Source of the DNA: Brachionus plicatilis
Lineage: Eukaryota; Rotifera; Eurotatoria; Ploima; Brachionidae
Reading direction: 5' to 3'
Assembly (NCBI GenBank): GCA_010279815.1
Contig: QEOQ01000121.1
Coordinates: forward strand, 218,478-282,477
Length of the DNA stretch: 64,000 nt
Position numbers and translations under genes: made by a program. This document shows, piece after piece, positions 61,401-64,000 of the stretch (its first letter is position 1; each line of letters begins with the position of its first letter). Below the pieces are notes generated by a model. It saw nothing but the letters and a program-made list of their open reading frames with translations. It had not been told where the DNA came from and did not search any database.

Positions 61401-62608
61401 TATATCAAAATTTTTATTCAAATGCTAAAGTGCTGCTTTGGCCACTCTGGCATTAAAACCTTAAGGGAGATTAAAACTTTTTTTAAAATTAATAAATAAA
61501 TATTAGTGATTAGATAATTGTAAACTTTTTCACCAAATTGAAAAGGAATCTTGAAATTATTTTTTAATTTTTTTAATTTGAAGATTTGACTTAAAAGAAT
61601 AAAAAAAATTAAGTCAATCCGATTGTTTTTGACCAAACAATCAATAAACTGATTGTCGATGGGGCTTAAACTGTATAAAAAATCGGACTTAAATAAATTT
61701 AAATAGTGTTAAAAGAAAAAATGAAAAATAATGAGTTATTTTTTAATCAATTCTTTCTTTTTCTCATGTCAAAACTTCTTCCCAGTAAAAAAATGAAAAA
61801 AATAAAGAAAAAAAATTCATGGTTACTTGAAAATAAGTTCTATGAGCTGAAAACAAAATACATAAAACACTCTATAATATCGGTTAATATTTAAATTGTC
61901 ATATGGTTGGTAAATAGCGAGTTCCGGTGGATTTCGGAAGCACAACGAATAACATGACATCACTAATACAATCCAATGTAAAATAAATAGGATTATACTT
62001 GCTGCTAGGGAATAGAAATTTTGAAGGTAAATTATTGACTCAAAGTAAACACTGCTGAACATTATTAAGCCGACTAAACATGAATCAAATAAATTTTGTA
62101 AGAGTGATTTAACAATTTTTGCTGTCTTTCGGGCTGGGTTTGATTCATTGAAGAGTTCACTGGATGTGGGGATCAAAAACTCAATAGTTGATTTGGAGAA
62201 AAATTTGGTGAATTCAAAATTTTGCTCATCGCTGAGTCTATTTGCCTTCTCAGCATTTTCGGACTGTTTAGTTTGATAAGATTTATTTACAATTATCAGC
62301 AAAGATATTTTGAGTGAGAGTATTAGCAAAAAATAAAGACTACCAGCTATTATTGAAATGTACAGGTTCCATTGTTTCGTGTTAACTAAATCATGAATTA
62401 AAATGCTTATTCCACCAAACACAAAAGGCAACAGATACAGAATGATTTGAAGTATATAAATGTAGGCGGGTGATTTTATTGAAGAACTAAATTTAAATAT
62501 AGGACCACCGAGAATGGTTTGCAGGAGACGTTTGAAAACAAAATTTCGCTTGTAGTCGTTTAGGAGTGGCGAAGATGTCGATGTGTCATTATTGCTGTTT
62601 CGACGCAT
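55464..62608 (-). CDS. PCNX4: Pecanex-like protein 4, 5 exons, 1316 aa
   Basis: Exons (minus): 62608-61827, 58807-57937, 57885-56042, 55973-55787, 55730-55464, all in frame; intron 1 is 3.0 kb, the rest under 70 bp. The N-terminal part (1-550) is multipass membrane sequence with GGPIFKF near 35, LPLGWYLGILPPIDALILW near 290 and GGTATASNLRLL near 317. More membrane helices lie at 560-680 (LPSCVISAPLLPLFTFP). A long Ser/Asn/Lys-rich variable loop spans about 860-1030. The conserved pecanex C-terminus includes ALPVEWL, WYIG, LARLNSE..KSIWSS, LELLYMTNDDEERYSIQAH and DPPLGY. Pecanex proteins are large ER/Golgi membrane proteins of unclear biochemistry. Length exceeds human PCNX4 (about 1170) mainly through the loop. 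The ATG is the first in frame. Confidence 0.92.
59500..59880 (+). pseudogene. Decayed LINE reverse-transcriptase fragment
   Basis: Across broken frames the plus strand still reads segments of the early RT domain: ASYGLDRILN..LNNLP near 59685-59730, recalling the SPG.DGI...LKNL block, then YVPKSWKIANIT near 59779-59815, recalling the P..WK.A.I.PI block. Stops occur every 20-30 codons. Family placement rests on motif order only. Confidence 0.5.
60885..60985 (+). repeat. LINE 3' tail, copy a
   Basis: GATGGG...CCCATC stem-loop (60901-60924), then GCAAGTCTAGATTGTTAGC, TTGTAACTTATA and a TTATTATTATT run. It closely resembles the unit at 61035-61130 in layout and in the GCAAG.CTAG...TTATAT core. 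Confidence 0.6.
61035..61130 (+). repeat. LINE 3' tail, copy b
   Basis: GGTGACCTCCTAGTAGGCCACC stem-loop region (61056-61077), GCAAGCTAGTCTTGCTGTAG, then TTATATA and six ATT repeats. Probably the same LINE family as copy a, inserted separately. Confidence 0.6.
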
Positions 62609-63109
62609 CTTTAAGCAAACTTAATTTGAAATTTGAATGCTTAACGCATTGAATTATTCAAATTTAAATTTTATTCTTTGTCTGTTGGGAGTCAAAAAAA
62701 TTTTGAATAAAAGTATTATTGTTGCCATAGAAACGGTTTGGTTTTAAATCTTTACTTTAACAAAATGTTCAACCTAATTTTTCGACGACACAAATTTAAA
62801 TTCGAAAATAAAATTAATTGTTTTAAGTCAAAAAAAATATTTGCAACTCGATTTTAAAAGATTTTGAATAACTTAAAAATATATATTTAATATTTAGATA
62901 GGAAGCACGCTCAAATTGGAATATAAGTCGATAAAACTTAGAATTTGATTAAATTTAAAATAAAATTGATGGTTTTTTTTATTTTTTTTTCTGAACCGAG
63001 CTAATGATCGTTCAGAATATAAAAAAAACTTTACTTTTGTGAATTAAACTATTTTTTAAATTTGTTATATTTTTATGGATAACACCACCAAGCCTGGCCT
63101 AATTTTTTG

Positions 63110-63141
<32 letters not shown>

Positions 63142-64000
63142 ATTTGAAAAAAAATAAATATTAAGTTAAGGACTATATGCATTTAATTAGAAACCAGTGG
63201 GACATTTGGGTAATTGTGAGATATTCTTCTCGGAGTATCGGGGTAATTTGGGTGATCATCGTGGTCGTTCAGGTATTTATTTATTTATTAATTTAATTCA
63301 AATTAACATCCATAATGAGAAGTAAAATTAAAATTAAAATCAAAGTTTTGCATAAAAATAAAAAGAAAGACAAATTAAATATAATTAAAAAGCAGAGTTG
63401 TTTAAAAATCATAAGGTCAAAGTCATTGAAATTATTTTTTTTAAAAAAAAATTCAAGTCAGATCAAATGACTTGACTTCGAAATTTTTAAAAGTCAACAC
63501 GGAAAAAAAAACGCTCAAAGAACGCCGTTCTTGGCCAGAATTTTTTTGCCACCGAACGGCGTTGCTTGTTTTTTTTCATAAAATATTTTTTTTAATGAGA
63601 GCTTTGGAGTTAAATTTATTTTTTTAAAACAATTTATAAAAATATTTGACAAATTTTTCGATCAACTTGAATTATTAGAACTTTTTTGTCTTGGCAAATT
63701 AATTAATTAAAGAATGTTTATAAATAATAATATACAATATGTTACAGAAGTTTAGAAATTTTTTCTATTAAAGGATTTTTTTTTTACGCATTTTATAGGC
63801 GGTAAAATAAAAAAAATACTCTGCTAGCCGAAAAATATGACGCTGATATGTTTAAGACTTGATTTTTTTTAAATATTTTTTAAAAATTGAGGAAATTTTA
63901 CTACACAAAAAGCCGATAATTAGTGTAAATTCTTAATCAATTGTGTATCTTAACGAAGGATTTTTTTTCTAATTTTTTTTTGTTGATATTTTGAACTTTT
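62609..64000. other. Upstream of pecanex-like 4; right flank
   Basis: Should hold the pecanex-like promoter. No gene seen. A LINE-like AT tail (TATTTATTTATTTATTAATT, minus orientation) lies at 63270-63295. A GC-rich inverted repeat (AACGCCGTTC and GAACGGCGTT, 63521-63563) could form a hairpin with a 23-base loop. Confidence 0.5.

Larger units (their letters stand above)
58808..61826 (-). other. 3.0-kb intron 1 of pecanex-like 4, filled with LINE debris
   Basis: Contains a decayed RT fragment (59500-59880, +), a LINE-like tail on the minus strand at 59876-59925, two tails on the plus strand (60885-60985 and 61035-61130), and purine-rich A/G runs near 60730-60780. No independent gene is supported. 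A 60-codon frame at 59148-59330 is not recognised. Confidence 0.7.

Overview
The window is AT-rich animal nuclear DNA. Genes are split by GT-AG introns, mostly 40-250 bp with a few above 1 kb. The recognisable proteins are metazoan: a P-glycoprotein-type ABC transporter, EMC10, cornichon, UBXN1, pecanex-like 4 and CCDC170-like coiled-coil proteins. The style (low GC, compact genes, many short DNA transposons, LINE fragments and one young Ty3/gypsy element) suits a small aquatic invertebrate. A monogonont rotifer is my best guess, but the sequence does not prove it. Exon maps were built by hand. Every spliced gene listed keeps a single reading frame across all its joins.

Layout. 1-10.7 kb has no host gene that I can support; it holds a tRNA-Val-like SINE, a decayed LINE and a fold-back MITE. 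10.7-16.3 kb is a 9-exon full ABCB transporter (-), head to head with intronless EMC10 (+, 17.0-17.7 kb). 20.6-25.6 kb is a 12-exon gene (-) that joins an N-terminal Rab-like GTPase to a CCDC170-like coiled coil. 28.9-34.3 kb is its head-to-head paralogue (+) without the GTPase. 37.7-43.7 kb is a nearly intact Ty3/gypsy element (-). 44.9-46.4 kb is an inverted-repeat element carrying one 350-aa zinc-finger ORF. 46.7-46.95 kb is a mariner-type MITE. 47.7-48.4 kb is cornichon (+), and 48.6-49.7 kb is UBXN1 (-). 50.4-54.9 kb is a segmental duplicate of 30.4-35.9 kb, broken by a hAT-type element that itself contains a LINE fragment. 55.5-62.6 kb is pecanex-like 4 (-), with a 3 kb intron full of LINE debris.

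Functional picture. Several host genes serve membrane-protein biogenesis and traffic: EMC10 in ER insertion, cornichon in ER export, UBXN1 in p97/ubiquitin quality control, pecanex-4 as an ER/Golgi multipass protein, and ABCB as an efflux pump. The CCDC170-like pair points to microtubule or ciliary structure. I see no sign that the neighbours are co-regulated beyond two head-to-head promoter regions.

Most noteworthy: the GTPase/CCDC170 fusion gene, whose GTPase carries Lys where the catalytic Gln normally lies; the duplication in which each copy kept a different gene; the gypsy element whose gag start codon lies in the LTR and whose primer site lies inside gag; and the 350-aa ORF between ~100-bp inverted arms.
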